This document shows positions 44,646-53,871 of a stretch of DNA of 64,000 bases, piece by piece. Below the pieces are notes generated by a model. That model saw only the letters and a list, made by a program, of their open reading frames with translations, did not search any database and was not told the origin of the DNA. The stretch is from Acidobacteriota bacterium (GTDB lineage Bacteria; Acidobacteriota; Blastocatellia; RBC074). The DNA lies in the NCBI GenBank assembly GCA_018269055.1, contig JAFDVI010000028.1:1-64000 (forward strand), given 5' to 3'. Positions within the stretch are counted from its first letter, which is position 1. Every line of letters starts with the position of its first letter. Made by a program: the position numbers and the translations under genes.

Positions 44646-45419
44646 ATGATGCGAGTCCTTGCGGCATTTTTCAGTTTGGTGCTGGCCAGCATCTGGTGCG
44701 GTACCGGGAGCGGTAGCGACCGGGTTTCTCACACAAAGCTTACCCCGACGCTACCACTCCCGGTGTTGCACCCTGCTGTCGCAACGGTCAAAGGACACAT
44801 CGAGCTGGCAAATTCAAAGCTCAAATCGCGTGATGCGGGCAGCGTGGTTGTTTGGCTGAAACCGACGGATGGTTCGACGCCGCGCAGTTCCTCAAAGCAG
44901 CGAAAAATCATTACCCAACGCGACAAAAGGTTTTCGCCGCACGTGGTCGCCATCGAAGCCGGTTCCGAAGTGGATTTTCCAAACGAAGACCCTTACTTTC
45001 ACAACGTTTTTTCGATTTTCAATGGGCGACGGTTTGATCTGGGATTGTATGCCAGTGGAGAAACCCGCCCGGTGAATTTCAATCGCCCCGGCATTTCGTA
45101 CATCTTTTGCAACATTCACCCCAAAATGAGCGCGGTAGTCGTTGCGCTCGACACGCCTTACTTCGGCATTAGCGACCGAAGCGGTGAATTCATCATCAAC
45201 AATGTCCCGGCGGGTGAATACCGTTTGAGCGTATGGCACGAACGCGCCAAACCAGAAGCGCTCGCTGCGTTAAGCCGAACGGTTCAGATTTCCGGCGCCA
45301 TCGCTGATCTGGATACAATCGTCGTCAGCGAAGAAGGTTACGTTCCAAGACCGCATCCCAACAAACACGGCCAGGATTATGACAGCCAAAGCGACAGACC
45401 GGGTTACCGCAAACCGTGA
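44646..45419 (+). CDS. Secreted blue-copper (cupredoxin-like) protein
   Basis: 257 residues from the ATG at 44646; a TTG codon just before it is ignored. A signal peptide (AAFFSLVLASIWC) is followed by a repeat-encoded linker. The cupredoxin-like domain (about 45-170) has the type I copper ligands His119 (PYFHNVFS), Cys155, His158 and Met161 (FCNIHPKMS). A carboxypeptidase-regulatory-like beta domain follows (SGEFIINNVPAGEYRLSVW). It would bind copper outside the cytoplasm and carry electrons or sense metal. Sitting between the response regulator and its likely kinase, it could present a copper or redox signal. It overlaps the kinase start by 41 bases. Confidence 0.82.
   Translation: MMRVLAAFFSLVLASIWCGTGSGSDRVSHTKLTPTLPLPVLHPAVATVKGHIELANSKLKSRDAGSVVVWLKPTDGSTPRSSSKQRKIITQRDKRFSPHVVAIEAGSEVDFPNEDPYFHNVFSIFNGRRFDLGLYASGETRPVNFNRPGISYIFCNIHPKMSAVVVALDTPYFGISDRSGEFIINNVPAGEYRLSVWHERAKPEALAALSRTVQISGAIADLDTIVVSEEGYVPRPHPNKHGQDYDSQSDRPGYRKP
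44703..44764. repeat. Palindromic repeat embedded in the cupredoxin gene
   Basis: ACCGGGAGCGGTAGCG (44703-44718) pairs with CGCTACCACTCCCGGT (44749-44764) with a single mismatch. The whole element is translated in frame as GTGSGSDRV...LPLPV right after the signal peptide. Its 44710-44725 stretch is 15/16 identical to 47603-47618 in a second element. It is a REP-like repeat that has entered a coding region. Confidence 0.8.
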
Positions 45420-47220
45420 TACCGGCAAGTTACGAAATCAGTTGTTCCTCAGCTCCGCGTTGTTGGCCAGCGCGTTGTTGGGGATTGCCGCCTGGGTTAT
45501 CAATTCCCAGGTTATAGGACAAGTGCGCCAACAGGTTCAGGCGGAAGTCGAAACCCTGTTGCCGCTGTATGACGCCGTTTGGGAAGAACACGCGCGGCGG
45601 TTGGCAACATTGGGAACGACAATGATTGATTCGCCGATTGTCAAAGAAATTTTTGGCAGCCAGGCTGCATCGCATGACCAACGCACTTTGCACGAAATGG
45701 TGGCAGACGTTAGCGGCGAAAACATTAAATCCGGCGATCTGTTCTTGGCTGCGGACGGAGCCGGGCAGGTGTTTTACCTGGAACAATGGGGCGTTTCGCC
45801 CGAAGCGAACCGACTGCCGGAAATTCGCCAACTGGAAGCTGCGCGCGCTGCAGGCGAACGGCAACAACAAAGCCACGGGTTCACGATGATTGGCAATCGG
45901 TTGTTTCAATTGGCGCTGACGCCATTGGTTACACATTCGGGCAGCGCGGATTTCAACAACACAATGGCCGTGATCGGCACGGGCGAAGAAGTCAATCGAG
46001 CAATGGCTGCGGAAATCAAGCTTCGCATGCATAGCGAGATCGTGTTTCTGGTCGCAGGCAAATTGCACGCATCATCGCTGGCGAGGGAAAGCGAAGCGGC
46101 TGCCTTCCAGGCAATTCGGGCGGGCGATTTCAGCCAATCATCCTCAGGGCGACCCGTGGAAATCAATCTGGATGGAGAGTTGTATCTGGTCTTCGCCAAA
46201 CAGTTGACGGATTTTGACGGAAAGCCAATCGGGCAGGTGTTTGTGATGCGTTCGCTGGCGGAAGCCGGAAAACTGTTTCATGCAATTTCCAACCGGTTGT
46301 TGGTTTTATGGACGCTGGCGATTTTGGCTGCGCTGGCGCTGAGTTATTTGATCGCCGGACGCATTACGCGTCCGTTGGAAAAATTGGTGGTCAGCGCAAA
46401 AGAACTGGGACGGGGAAATTACGATGTGGTAGTGCCGACCGGCGCGCAAGGCGAAGTCGCGCAGCTTGCGACCGCGTTTGATCAAATGCGCCATTCGCTC
46501 CGCCAGACGCAGGCTGCGCTGCTGAAAAACGAACGCTTGGCGACCATCGGCCAAATGGCCAGCTCAATCATTCACGATTTGCGAAATCCGCTGGCGACCA
46601 TTTCCACCGCCGCCGAAGTCATGCGGAATGACGGGTTGTCGGTTGCCAGACGCCAGACGATGATTGAAACGCAACTTCGCGCCTCAACCCGCATGAATTC
46701 CATGCTTGGCGAATTGCTGGAATTTTCGCGCGGCAGTTACAAACTCAATCCGCATCGGTTATCGCTTGCCGCCATTGTCCAGCGCGCCTTGCAGGAATTG
46801 AGCGTACAAATTTCCCAGCTTGGCGTTGAGCTTCACACCGATGTTCCGGAAGAAATCATGTTGGACGCGGATGAAGAAAAGTTGGGCCGCGTGTTTGAAA
46901 ATCTGTTGATCAATTCCTTGCAGGCATTTCAACAAGCCGGGCAACAGACCGGAGCGATTCAGATTTTGGCGAGACGGGAAACGGAATTCATCCGAGTGGA
47001 GTTGATAGACGACGGGCCGGGCATTCCCGCTTCCATTCGGGAACGATTGTTTGAACCATTTATCAGCGTGGGAAAAATCGGAGGAACCGGTTTGGGGTTG
47101 GCCATCGCGCGCGGCATTGTCGAAGCGCACGGCGGCAAAATCAGTCTGGTTGATTCCGAAACCGGTGCGCATTTTGTAATTCAGTTGCCCTTCGAGTTGT
47201 CAGCGGGGAGACGGGAATGA
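45379..47220 (+). CDS. Membrane sensor histidine kinase
   Basis: 613 residues. The first membrane helix is at about 22-44 and the second at about 304-328, giving a ~260-residue extracytoplasmic sensor region of double-Cache-like size. A HAMP domain follows (about 330-380). The phospho-acceptor is His399 (ASSIIHDLRNPLA), and the ATPase has the N-box FENLLINSLQAF and G boxes DDGPGIP and GGTGLGLAI. It autophosphorylates and passes phosphate to the NtrC-type regulator and/or the downstream receiver. It overlaps the cupredoxin gene by 41 bases and the receiver by 4 (ATGA). Confidence 0.92.
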   Translation: MTAKATDRVTANRDTGKLRNQLFLSSALLASALLGIAAWVINSQVIGQVRQQVQAEVETLLPLYDAVWEEHARRLATLGTTMIDSPIVKEIFGSQAASHDQRTLHEMVADVSGENIKSGDLFLAADGAGQVFYLEQWGVSPEANRLPEIRQLEAARAAGERQQQSHGFTMIGNRLFQLALTPLVTHSGSADFNNTMAVIGTGEEVNRAMAAEIKLRMHSEIVFLVAGKLHASSLARESEAAAFQAIRAGDFSQSSSGRPVEINLDGELYLVFAKQLTDFDGKPIGQVFVMRSLAEAGKLFHAISNRLLVLWTLAILAALALSYLIAGRITRPLEKLVVSAKELGRGNYDVVVPTGAQGEVAQLATAFDQMRHSLRQTQAALLKNERLATIGQMASSIIHDLRNPLATISTAAEVMRNDGLSVARRQTMIETQLRASTRMNSMLGELLEFSRGSYKLNPHRLSLAAIVQRALQELSVQISQLGVELHTDVPEEIMLDADEEKLGRVFENLLINSLQAFQQAGQQTGAIQILARRETEFIRVELIDDGPGIPASIRERLFEPFISVGKIGGTGLGLAIARGIVEAHGGKISLVDSETGAHFVIQLPFELSAGRRE

Positions 47221-47609
47221 CACATAAAGTTTTGCTGGTTGATGATGACAAAGAATTTCGCACTGTTGCGGCGCTGGTGTTGGAAAGCGCAGGGTATCTG
47301 GTGATCGAAGCCGTGGACGGCGTCGCAGCGTTGGAAGCACTGCGAACCGTTCAGCCGGACATCATCATTTCCGATCTTCACATGCCGCTGATGGATGGGC
47401 GCATGTTCTGCAAGCGCGTGCGGGCGGAAGCGGAATTGTCCGGAATTCCCTTTGTCATTCTGTCGGCATACATCGAATCCGACGGCTCGAATGTGTTGTC
47501 TGACACGCCTGCCGATTACTGCTTCAGTAAACAAAGCTCTTTCACATCACTGCTTCCCGAACTGGAAAACATGATCGCCAGAAGCTCGGTACAGAACCAT
47601 GTGCGGTAG
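47217..47609 (+). CDS. Stand-alone receiver-domain response regulator
   Basis: 130 residues, a single CheY-like receiver with acidic pocket VDDD, phospho-acceptor Asp53 (IIISDLHMPLMDG) and the usual receiver length. There is no output domain. It starts in the ATGA overlap with the histidine kinase, so it is produced in step with it, as a phosphate sink or a second target. Its last codons and TAG stop come from the left arm of a palindromic repeat. Confidence 0.88.
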   Translation: MTHKVLLVDDDKEFRTVAALVLESAGYLVIEAVDGVAALEALRTVQPDIIISDLHMPLMDGRMFCKRVRAEAELSGIPFVILSAYIESDGSNVLSDTPADYCFSKQSSFTSLLPELENMIARSSVQNHVR

Positions 47610-47666
47610 CGACTGGGTAAAATAGCCAGATTCGATTGAGCATTTGGGCGCTACCGGTTCTGTGCC
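47588..47666. repeat. Palindromic repeat supplying both convergent stop codons
   Basis: An outer pair GGTACAGAACC (47588-47598) / GGTTCTGTGCC (47656-47666), with one mismatch, and an inner pair CGGTAGCG (47604-47611) / CGCTACCG (47649-47656) enclose 37 unique bases. The TAG in the left arm (47607-47609) ends the receiver gene; the mirror TAG in the right arm (47651-47653) ends the convergent ceramidase-like gene. Confidence 0.85.
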
Positions 47667-49369
47667 TTTGCCAATCCCGCCACGTAATCCGAATGCTGCG
47701 CAACGTTTTGACAAGCGGCGTCGGTCGGAACTTTTCCTGTCAACAACGCCACCGTCACACAAGCAGAAGCCGGCGCAAGCAGGGAACTCGCCGAATTGGT
47801 TTCGTGGTAATGATTCGGCACGCCGTTTTGTTTGCAGGGATCAACCGATTTGACGATCTGCATCTTTTTCAAATCCACAGGTTCCCGCCGCCAATCGTAC
47901 CTGGGCACGATGTAGCCGAACTCGTCAGGACATAGCCCGAAGACAAACCGGTACTTCGCCGTCATCGCATCGCGGATCGAAGGTTCGCTCGGTGCGCCCG
48001 TGTCGGCTTGCGGGCAATCGGAGCGTTTGTATTTGGCGACACCGTAAAACACTTCCGGGAACAACTCGCCCGGCGTCGTGACGATCTGAGCATCGCCCAG
48101 CGTCAAGGCGTAAATCCAGGTATTGATTTGCTGTTCAGAACCTTCTCTTGGCGGCGCAATGGTATCCAGCACGCCGAGCCGCGCCAGAAACTGATAACCC
48201 TGGTTATCCATAGGCCCTTTCAAATCAGCCTTTTTCAATTCCAACTTGTTTGTCTTGCTCCATTCACCGTGATCCAGCGCTTCGATAGCGGCTTTAGCGA
48301 CATCGCGCCCAATGGCTTCAGTCCGCTCAATGGTGAACACCGGGCGGTTGTTGTTTTCCTTGAGCGGAAAGTCCTTGCCGTCGAACCGTATGCGATCGTT
48401 GTTTTTGTTGTTGGTGTCACCAATGATTTCCACGGCGCCGATGGCTCCGTTGACGTAAACGGCCGTGCCGCCGTATTTCTTTTCAACCGTTTCCCGAATT
48501 GCGTGTGGAAAATCCGAAGTCAAAATCGTGTTTTTGTCCTCCATGGATTCCGGGTGCGTGTTCCAGTTGATCAGCGTCGCAATGGTTTTGTTGTCTTTCG
48601 CGCCGACGAATTGCATCACGCGCAATTCTTCGTCAAAAAAACGCGGCGGGCGTCCGCTGGTACGTGTTTGCATTCCGGCAATCGAAGGCGATTTCGTCAC
48701 ATCCGTCTGACCCAACTTGATCTTTGCCGGTTGCAGTTTGGCTGCTGCCAGCGAAATGCTTTTGGCGACCTGCCGATCCACGAAGCGCAGATATTTCGGA
48801 TATTTGCCGTCCTTCAATGCGCCGTCGCCCCAGGCGCCGATGGTGTCCGGACCTTCATGGTTATGCGTGCTGGCCAGCAGAATTTCCTGAATGCCGAGTT
48901 TCGGATCGAGCTGTTTTTGAATCTGCCGAATGCCGTAATAGCCGCCGTCGGAATAGTAGCCAATGAAATCCACCGCAACGACCGCAATGCGCGTTGCGCC
49001 GTAATCCAGCACAATCGTCCGCGCCCACAAATCATCGTGTTTGCTGTTCGCCAGCCGTTTGTCGCCAAAGCCCGCCAGGTAAATTCCGTCGTATTTGTTT
49101 TTCGAGCTCGGGTCGAGTTGCGTGTTGCCCGGATCGTCTTCCCACGGTTCGCCGCCATCCCAGGTTCCATTGCCATTTTGATCGGTGAATTTTTCGCCCC
49201 AGACTCCTGTCGAAGTCACGCCGCCATCCCAATCTGAATTCTGGCCAAACGGCGTGATGGCAATCGCAGCGACGCCAATTTTGAGTTCGGGTTTTTGTGC
49301 CGATGAGCCAGAAAGCGCAGGCGGCAAAGTTGCAAACAAAGCGATGAACAAAATAATCCAGCGTTTCAT
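47651..49369 (-). CDS. Neutral/alkaline ceramidase-like secreted protein
   Basis: 572 residues with a signal peptide ([15 protein letters not shown]). The mature part starts with [14 protein letters not shown], then the RTIVLDYG / DFIGYYSD and [10 protein letters not shown] blocks of the neutral/alkaline non-lysosomal ceramidase N-terminal family. The zinc-type His residues of THNHEG are visible. An aspartate-rich calcium-like loop ([13 protein letters not shown]) lies near residue 62. Some members hydrolyse ceramide; many bacterial ones act on unknown amide or ester lipids. It is convergent with the signalling operon. Confidence 0.82.
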   Translation of the reverse strand: MKRWIILFIALFATLPPALSGSSAQKPELKIGVAAIAITPFGQNSDWDGGVTSTGVWGEKFTDQNGNGTWDGGEPWEDDPGNTQLDPSSKNKYDGIYLAGFGDKRLANSKHDDLWARTIVLDYGATRIAVVAVDFIGYYSDGGYYGIRQIQKQLDPKLGIQEILLASTHNHEGPDTIGAWGDGALKDGKYPKYLRFVDRQVAKSISLAAAKLQPAKIKLGQTDVTKSPSIAGMQTRTSGRPPRFFDEELRVMQFVGAKDNKTIATLINWNTHPESMEDKNTILTSDFPHAIRETVEKKYGGTAVYVNGAIGAVEIIGDTNNKNNDRIRFDGKDFPLKENNNRPVFTIERTEAIGRDVAKAAIEALDHGEWSKTNKLELKKADLKGPMDNQGYQFLARLGVLDTIAPPREGSEQQINTWIYALTLGDAQIVTTPGELFPEVFYGVAKYKRSDCPQADTGAPSEPSIRDAMTAKYRFVFGLCPDEFGYIVPRYDWRREPVDLKKMQIVKSVDPCKQNGVPNHYHETNSASSLLAPASACVTVALLTGKVPTDAACQNVAQHSDYVAGLAKAQNR

Positions 49370-49387
49370 AAATTCTCCAAAGGTGAG

Positions 49388-50089
49388 CTATTTGCGACTG
49401 CCGAATACATCTTTCAGGATGCTGGTGATGCGGGCAGCAGGATTTTTACGAATCTTTTTTTCCTCTTCGCCGACCATGTAAAACAACCCATCAAGCGATT
49501 TGCCAACGACATATTCGTCAATGTCCAGCGATTGCATTCTGGCAAAAGGAATGGCTTTGAATTGCGCGATCAATTCCTTGTACTGGCGAGTGGCTCCGAC
49601 GTCATCCATTGCTCTGGAAATGATGGGGCGAAAAGCGGTGGCGATTTTGTCCGAGGTTTTGTCCTGGAAGTATTCCGTGGCGGCGGTGTCCTTACCAAAT
49701 AAAATCTTGCGCGCATCGTTGAACGTCATTTGCTTGATGGCGTCCACGAAGATTTTGCGGGCTTCGGGAGCGGCTTTTTCGGCGGCGCGGTTCATGCTCA
49801 AGACGAATTCGTCTACCAATTGGCCTTGTCCAATGGCGCGCAAACCTTTGCCGACCGTGTTCAACTGTTTGGGCAGCAGAATCTTGATGGCGGCGTTTTT
49901 GAAAAATCCGTCCAACCGCCCAGTCAAATTGATGGCATTGCCGGTTCCCACCTGTAAGGCTTCTTTCAACCCGGCAATGATTTGTGTGTCGCTTAAATTG
50001 CGCTGGGCATAAATCGAGGTCGTTCGTACTGCGGCGAATGCGCCGCCTACGGCGGAAAGCGACGCCAGAAATTGTCTTCTTCCAAACAT
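49388..50089 (-). CDS. DUF4197 protein with Tat-type signal
   Basis: 233 residues from the ATG at 50089; longer frames start in poor sequence. The N-terminus [16 protein letters not shown] carries twin Arg, so Tat export is likely. The rest is the helical DUF4197 family ([61 protein letters not shown]). Function unknown; family members are periplasmic. It starts close behind a small membrane-protein gene in the same direction. Confidence 0.85.
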   Translation of the reverse strand: MFGRRQFLASLSAVGGAFAAVRTTSIYAQRNLSDTQIIAGLKEALQVGTGNAINLTGRLDGFFKNAAIKILLPKQLNTVGKGLRAIGQGQLVDEFVLSMNRAAEKAAPEARKIFVDAIKQMTFNDARKILFGKDTAATEYFQDKTSDKIATAFRPIISRAMDDVGATRQYKELIAQFKAIPFARMQSLDIDEYVVGKSLDGLFYMVGEEEKKIRKNPAARITSILKDVFGSRK

Positions 50090-50208
50090 GGTTTTCTCCG
50101 GATGTAACTTGGTTTTTTTTGTAGGACGCCGCCGAGGTTCGCAAAAGACACTACGCCCGTCAAGCAAGACAATGCATGGGAATGGGAACCGTCCGGGAAT
50201 TGAGGTGG

Positions 50209-50436
50209 CTACATTTCGATGGTTTGGCGTTCGCGCCGAGCGTGAGCCTTTGGTGATTTCGATTCGATCAGGTCTTCGCGCACCTGGCGAAGTTCGGTTT
50301 CGGTTTCAGCGAGTTTGTCTAGCACTTCGTCAACGGCGACGCGCAAATCCACAGTGGCGGCAACCAGCCGGAACAAGGCAACGCTGATGATGGCAAACTC
50401 CGCCAATAAGGCGAGGACAAAAAATTTGAAGAACAA
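50209..50436 (-). CDS. Small membrane coiled-coil protein, TTG start
   Basis: 75 residues. The start is TTG at 50436, supported by TAGGAG seven bases upstream on the minus strand; no ATG fits. An N-terminal membrane helix ([21 protein letters not shown]) is followed by a charged helix ([20 protein letters not shown]) and a basic tail. Not recognised. It could tether a complex at the membrane. Confidence 0.5.
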   Translation of the reverse strand: MFFKFFVLALLAEFAIISVALFRLVAATVDLRVAVDEVLDKLAETETELRQVREDLIESKSPKAHARRERQTIEM

Positions 50437-50623
50437 GCGATACTCCTAACTCCCATCCGTTGGGGATCATTGAGGGATACATGAACGACGGCGACGAAAC
50501 CCAGGAGCGTTTACTTCCATAGGGCGTCGGCATCTTTCATTGTTGATGAGATTTACGGGTGCTTTGCTGCGAAAGTGTGGGCTTCGGTTGCCTTGCTGGC
50601 CGAGGATTTAATGAAAACGGCTT

Positions 50624-51055
50624 TTACAGAAAAACTTCAACTGGAACGTGGAAGAATTCCGCCAAGGCTTTGGCGTTAGCTTTGCTGATGCCACGCTTGC
50701 CATTGACGATTTCGGACGTGACGCTTTTTGAATTCAACACCGGCCACAAATCGCTTTGCTTCAGACCGCGTGCGTCCATCAACTCTGTCAGCACTTCCAG
50801 CGGTGTGGCTTCTTCGGGTTGAAACACTCGCTGCTCATACTCTTGGATCAGGTGAACCAGAAGTTTCAGAAGCGCGTCTTCTTCCGGCGAACATTCTTCT
50901 CCCTTTTTGAATAGTTTTTCGGTGAATGCGAGCATTCGTTTATGCTGTTCTTCAGTTTCGATTTTGACCGGCAACGCTGCTGCCAGAAGTTCGGCATAAC
51001 GATGCGGATCAAGTCTCACAATCCTTTTTCCACTTGTCTTTGTCGTATTCGGCAT
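50624..51055 (-). CDS. higA: HigA-type antitoxin with helix-turn-helix
   Basis: 143 residues. The first ~90 are a helical domain binding the toxin; the C-terminal ~50 are an XRE-type HTH (LTELMDARGLKQSDLWPVL, VTSEIVNGKRGISKANAKAL, FFHVPVEVF). This long N-terminal form matches COG5499-type HigA. It overlaps the toxin gene by 47 bases, and the toxin comes first, as is usual for higBA. HigA should neutralise HigB and repress the shared promoter. Confidence 0.85.
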   Translation of the reverse strand: MPNTTKTSGKRIVRLDPHRYAELLAAALPVKIETEEQHKRMLAFTEKLFKKGEECSPEEDALLKLLVHLIQEYEQRVFQPEEATPLEVLTELMDARGLKQSDLWPVLNSKSVTSEIVNGKRGISKANAKALAEFFHVPVEVFL

Positions 51056-51308
51056 GGGTCAAAATATACTGTATTTGAATTCCTTGAGTGCGATGGTTGA
51101 TAAACGCAATCAAGCGATAATTATTACCTCTGATGTTGAAAATAGTGCAACAACGGTAAAGATCCGCATGCGGGTAGCTTTGTTTTACCTCCGCCAGATT
51201 TTTCCATTGAGCCTTAGAGGCAATTTGAAACCAAGAATTCAAAGATGATTTGCTGTCCGGGTGCTTGCGCGTGAATTCCACAATCTTGTCGTAACCGACA
51301 ACGTCCAT
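51009..51308 (-). CDS. higB: HigB-type toxin (ribosome-dependent mRNA interferase)
   Basis: 99 residues, the HigB_toxin fold (YDKIVEFTRKHPDSKSSLNS, CTIFNIRGNNYRLIAFIN, QYILTHAEYDKDKW), including the His of the THAEYD block usual in this family. HigB cleaves mRNA on translating ribosomes and slows growth unless HigA holds it. It is the promoter-proximal gene. The stretch is more AT-rich than neighbours, consistent with mobility of TA pairs. Confidence 0.88.
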   Translation of the reverse strand: MDVVGYDKIVEFTRKHPDSKSSLNSWFQIASKAQWKNLAEVKQSYPHADLYRCCTIFNIRGNNYRLIAFINHRTQGIQIQYILTHAEYDKDKWKKDCET

Positions 51309-51535
51309 GACCTACTCTCCTGTGAAAGATTTTTGCCATTTTGCTTTGCATAAATTGACTCCTTTGGTGTACCTATTTTGATGTATCTGAACAGACAGCA
51401 GGTTCGCAAATTGAGAACCTGCTGTCAATCCAAATCTTCTTCCAACCAAAACTTGACACCTACCAGTCGAAGCTTGAGAATCGCCGCGTTTTCAACCCAA
51501 ACAAGCAATCAAGGTTTTATTCAAGAGGTCAGAGG

Positions 51536-51736
51536 ATGCCTGAAATTGATTATGACTTGGCGCATTTCTTTGCGTGGGCCAGGGCGCGGGCTTATGCGGA
51601 GCTTGAGCAGCGAATGCAGGCTGACCCTTCGCTCGATCCGAACTGGACGTTTTCGGACATTATGCAACGGTTATTGGAGGAATATCGCCAACCTCAGAAA
51701 CATCAGCCATCAGTTGCGGACACTGATGGGAGTTAA
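51536..51736 (+). CDS. Small hypothetical protein
   Basis: 66 residues starting at an ATG with an AGAGG-type site. A helical, charged sequence (LAHFFAWARARAYAELEQRM, DIMQRLLEEYRQPQKHQ). No known family. It is just upstream of the LURP-one-like gene and probably co-transcribed with it. Confidence 0.5.
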   Translation: MPEIDYDLAHFFAWARARAYAELEQRMQADPSLDPNWTFSDIMQRLLEEYRQPQKHQPSVADTDGS

Positions 51737-51756
51737 GCAACTACAAGGAGAAAACC

Positions 51757-52341
51757 ATGATGACCAACCGCTTCGGCCATACGACGTACTTGATCCGCAA
51801 ACGAATTCTGTCAGTCGTCGGCGGGAAATTTGAAATCTTCGATCCGGATGGGAATTTGGTCTTGTTTTCCAAGATGGCCGCGTTCAAGTTGAAAGAAGAC
51901 ATACGATTGTTCACGGATGAATCCATGACAATGGAGTTGGTTTCCATCAAAGCCAGATCCATTCTGGATTTTTCCGCCGCGTATGACGTGGTGGACAGCA
52001 CGACGGGACACAAGATCGGCGCGCTGAAACGAAAAGGCTGGAAATCCATGTTCCGCGACGAATGGATCATCATGGATGCGTATGATTCCGAGGTCGGCGG
52101 GATTCAGGAAGAAAATGCGTTTCTGGCATTTCTTCGCCGATTTGTGACCAATTTAATTCCGCAAACGTATAACGTACAGATTGGCGGCACATCGGTCGCT
52201 GAATTCAAACAAAATTTCAACCCGTTCGTCACGAAACTCACGCTGGATTTTTCGCACGACAAACATCAACGGTTGGATCGCCGATTGGGGATTGCCGCCG
52301 GAGTTTTGCTGTGCGCGATTGAAGGCAAACAGGACAACTAA
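51757..52341 (+). CDS. LURP-one/scramblase-like protein
   Basis: 194 residues with a beta-barrel fold like the plant LURP-one-related and phospholipid-scramblase family: HTTYLIRKRILSVVGGKFEI, DPDGNLVLFSK and VDSTTGHKIGALKRKGWKS are typical blocks. Bacterial members are common and of unknown role; a lipid-binding or membrane-associated function is inferred. It sits six bases before the MFS transporter gene, in the same direction. Confidence 0.75.
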   Translation: MMTNRFGHTTYLIRKRILSVVGGKFEIFDPDGNLVLFSKMAAFKLKEDIRLFTDESMTMELVSIKARSILDFSAAYDVVDSTTGHKIGALKRKGWKSMFRDEWIIMDAYDSEVGGIQEENAFLAFLRRFVTNLIPQTYNVQIGGTSVAEFKQNFNPFVTKLTLDFSHDKHQRLDRRLGIAAGVLLCAIEGKQDN

Positions 52342-52347
52342 ACCATT

Positions 52348-53787
52348 ATGGCTCAGGAAAACTCGCTTCGCCTCACACCGGTTCAATGGCTGATCTGCGT
52401 GATCGCAGTCATTGGGTTTGCATTTGACACTTACGAATTGCTGATGTTGCCATTGATTATTCGCCCGGCACTGGAAAGCTTAGGCGGATTGAAATTCGGT
52501 ACGCCGGAATTCAATCACTGGCGGGATTTGATGTTTTACGTTCCCGCAGTTGCTGGCGGTATTTTCGGCCTGCTGGGAGGATATTTGACTGATCGAATGG
52601 GGCGACGGCGCGTGCTGACCTGGAGCATTTTGCTATACGCGTTTTCGGCCTTTGCCGCGGGCTTTTCGACTTCGTTGCCGATGCTGCTGGTGTTGCGTTC
52701 CACCAAATTTGTCGGTGTGTGCGTGGAATTTGTGGCGGCAGTGGCCTGGCTGGCGGAGTTGTTCAGCGATCCCAGGCAACGCGAAAAAGTGCTTGGTTAC
52801 ACGCAAGCATTTTCGTCTTTTGGTGGTGTGATGGTCAGCGGCATGGCCTACCTGATCGGACATTGGGGAAATTCGCTCCCAGCGATTCGCGGGGGGCATG
52901 AAAGCTGGCGCTATTTGCTGATTTCCGGGTTGATTCCGGCCATTCCGCTGATCGTGATTCGCCCGTTCCTGCCGGAATCTCCGGTGTGGGCGGAAAAGAA
53001 AGCCGCGGGCACGTTGAAACGCCCCAGCATTGCCCAACTATTTCAACCTGCATATCGTCGCACGACGATTGTCACAACCTTGATGTTTGCTTGCAGTCTG
53101 GGCGTAGCCTTTGGCGCGATTCAGCAAATTCCGCAAATTGTTCCAGGCCTGGTCAAGTTTGAACCTCCTGCGCAACCAGCATCCATGACCGCTACGCCAG
53201 CTCAACCTGCCACTCCAAGCATTACTGTGCCAGGAGCGCCCGCTGCGCCTCGCCTTGATCCGGCGGAAACGGCCAGAAGACAACGCGTGATTTCCACGAC
53301 TGCCGCAAGCGTGCAAAGCTGGCAGGAAATTGGCGGCTTGGCGGGACGGTTTGCACTGGCGGTCCTGGCGCTGATTATCATCAGCCGCCGTTGGCTGATT
53401 CGATTTTTCCAGATTCCGGGGTTGATCGTTGTGCCTCTGGTGTTTCTGTTTCCGGCGGTCAACAGTCTGGAAGGATTGAAATGGGGAATTTTCTTCGCCG
53501 GGTTTTTCACCGTGGCGCAGTTGAGTTTCTGGGGAAACTACCTGCCGCGCGTGTACCCGACGCATTTGCGCGGTACGGGAGAAAGCTTCGCGGCAAACAT
53601 TGGCGGGCGGATGATTGGAACTGCGGCGGCTTTGCTGACGACACAAGTCACCAAGCTGATGCCCGCCGGAGCGCCGACGACACGATTGGCATACGCTGCG
53701 GCAACGGTTGCGGCGGTAATTTACGCGCTGGGGTTGGCGCTGAGCTTTTTCCTGCCGGAGCCGCAAAAAGAGGAGTTGCCCGAATAG
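52348..53787 (+). CDS. MFS transporter with an Ala/Pro-rich insertion
   Basis: 479 residues with about 12 membrane helices. The loop 2-3 MFS motif appears as GGYLTDRMGRRRVLTW and again in altered form. Between the two halves (about 268-325) is an extra hydrophilic segment rich in Pro, Ala and Thr, not typical of the family. It should import or export a small molecule; the closest shape is a metabolite/H+ symporter-like (sugar-porter or aromatic-acid-type) MFS. Substrate unknown. Confidence 0.8.
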   Translation: MAQENSLRLTPVQWLICVIAVIGFAFDTYELLMLPLIIRPALESLGGLKFGTPEFNHWRDLMFYVPAVAGGIFGLLGGYLTDRMGRRRVLTWSILLYAFSAFAAGFSTSLPMLLVLRSTKFVGVCVEFVAAVAWLAELFSDPRQREKVLGYTQAFSSFGGVMVSGMAYLIGHWGNSLPAIRGGHESWRYLLISGLIPAIPLIVIRPFLPESPVWAEKKAAGTLKRPSIAQLFQPAYRRTTIVTTLMFACSLGVAFGAIQQIPQIVPGLVKFEPPAQPASMTATPAQPATPSITVPGAPAAPRLDPAETARRQRVISTTAASVQSWQEIGGLAGRFALAVLALIIISRRWLIRFFQIPGLIVVPLVFLFPAVNSLEGLKWGIFFAGFFTVAQLSFWGNYLPRVYPTHLRGTGESFAANIGGRMIGTAAALLTTQVTKLMPAGAPTTRLAYAAATVAAVIYALGLALSFFLPEPQKEELPE

Positions 53788-53871
53788 TTCCCAAGGATTT
53801 AGGATTGCGGCGAGTCCGAACCCTCTTTGGACGTGAACACATCAACAATTTTCAGGAGTTCGACAAGCACG

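Noticed and set aside
48008-49237. 409-codon open frame on the plus strand
   Set aside because: Lies entirely opposite the ceramidase-like gene, which has a signal peptide and family motifs. The plus-strand frame has no ribosome site and reads as an antisense shadow (Arg-, Phe-, Val- and His-rich).
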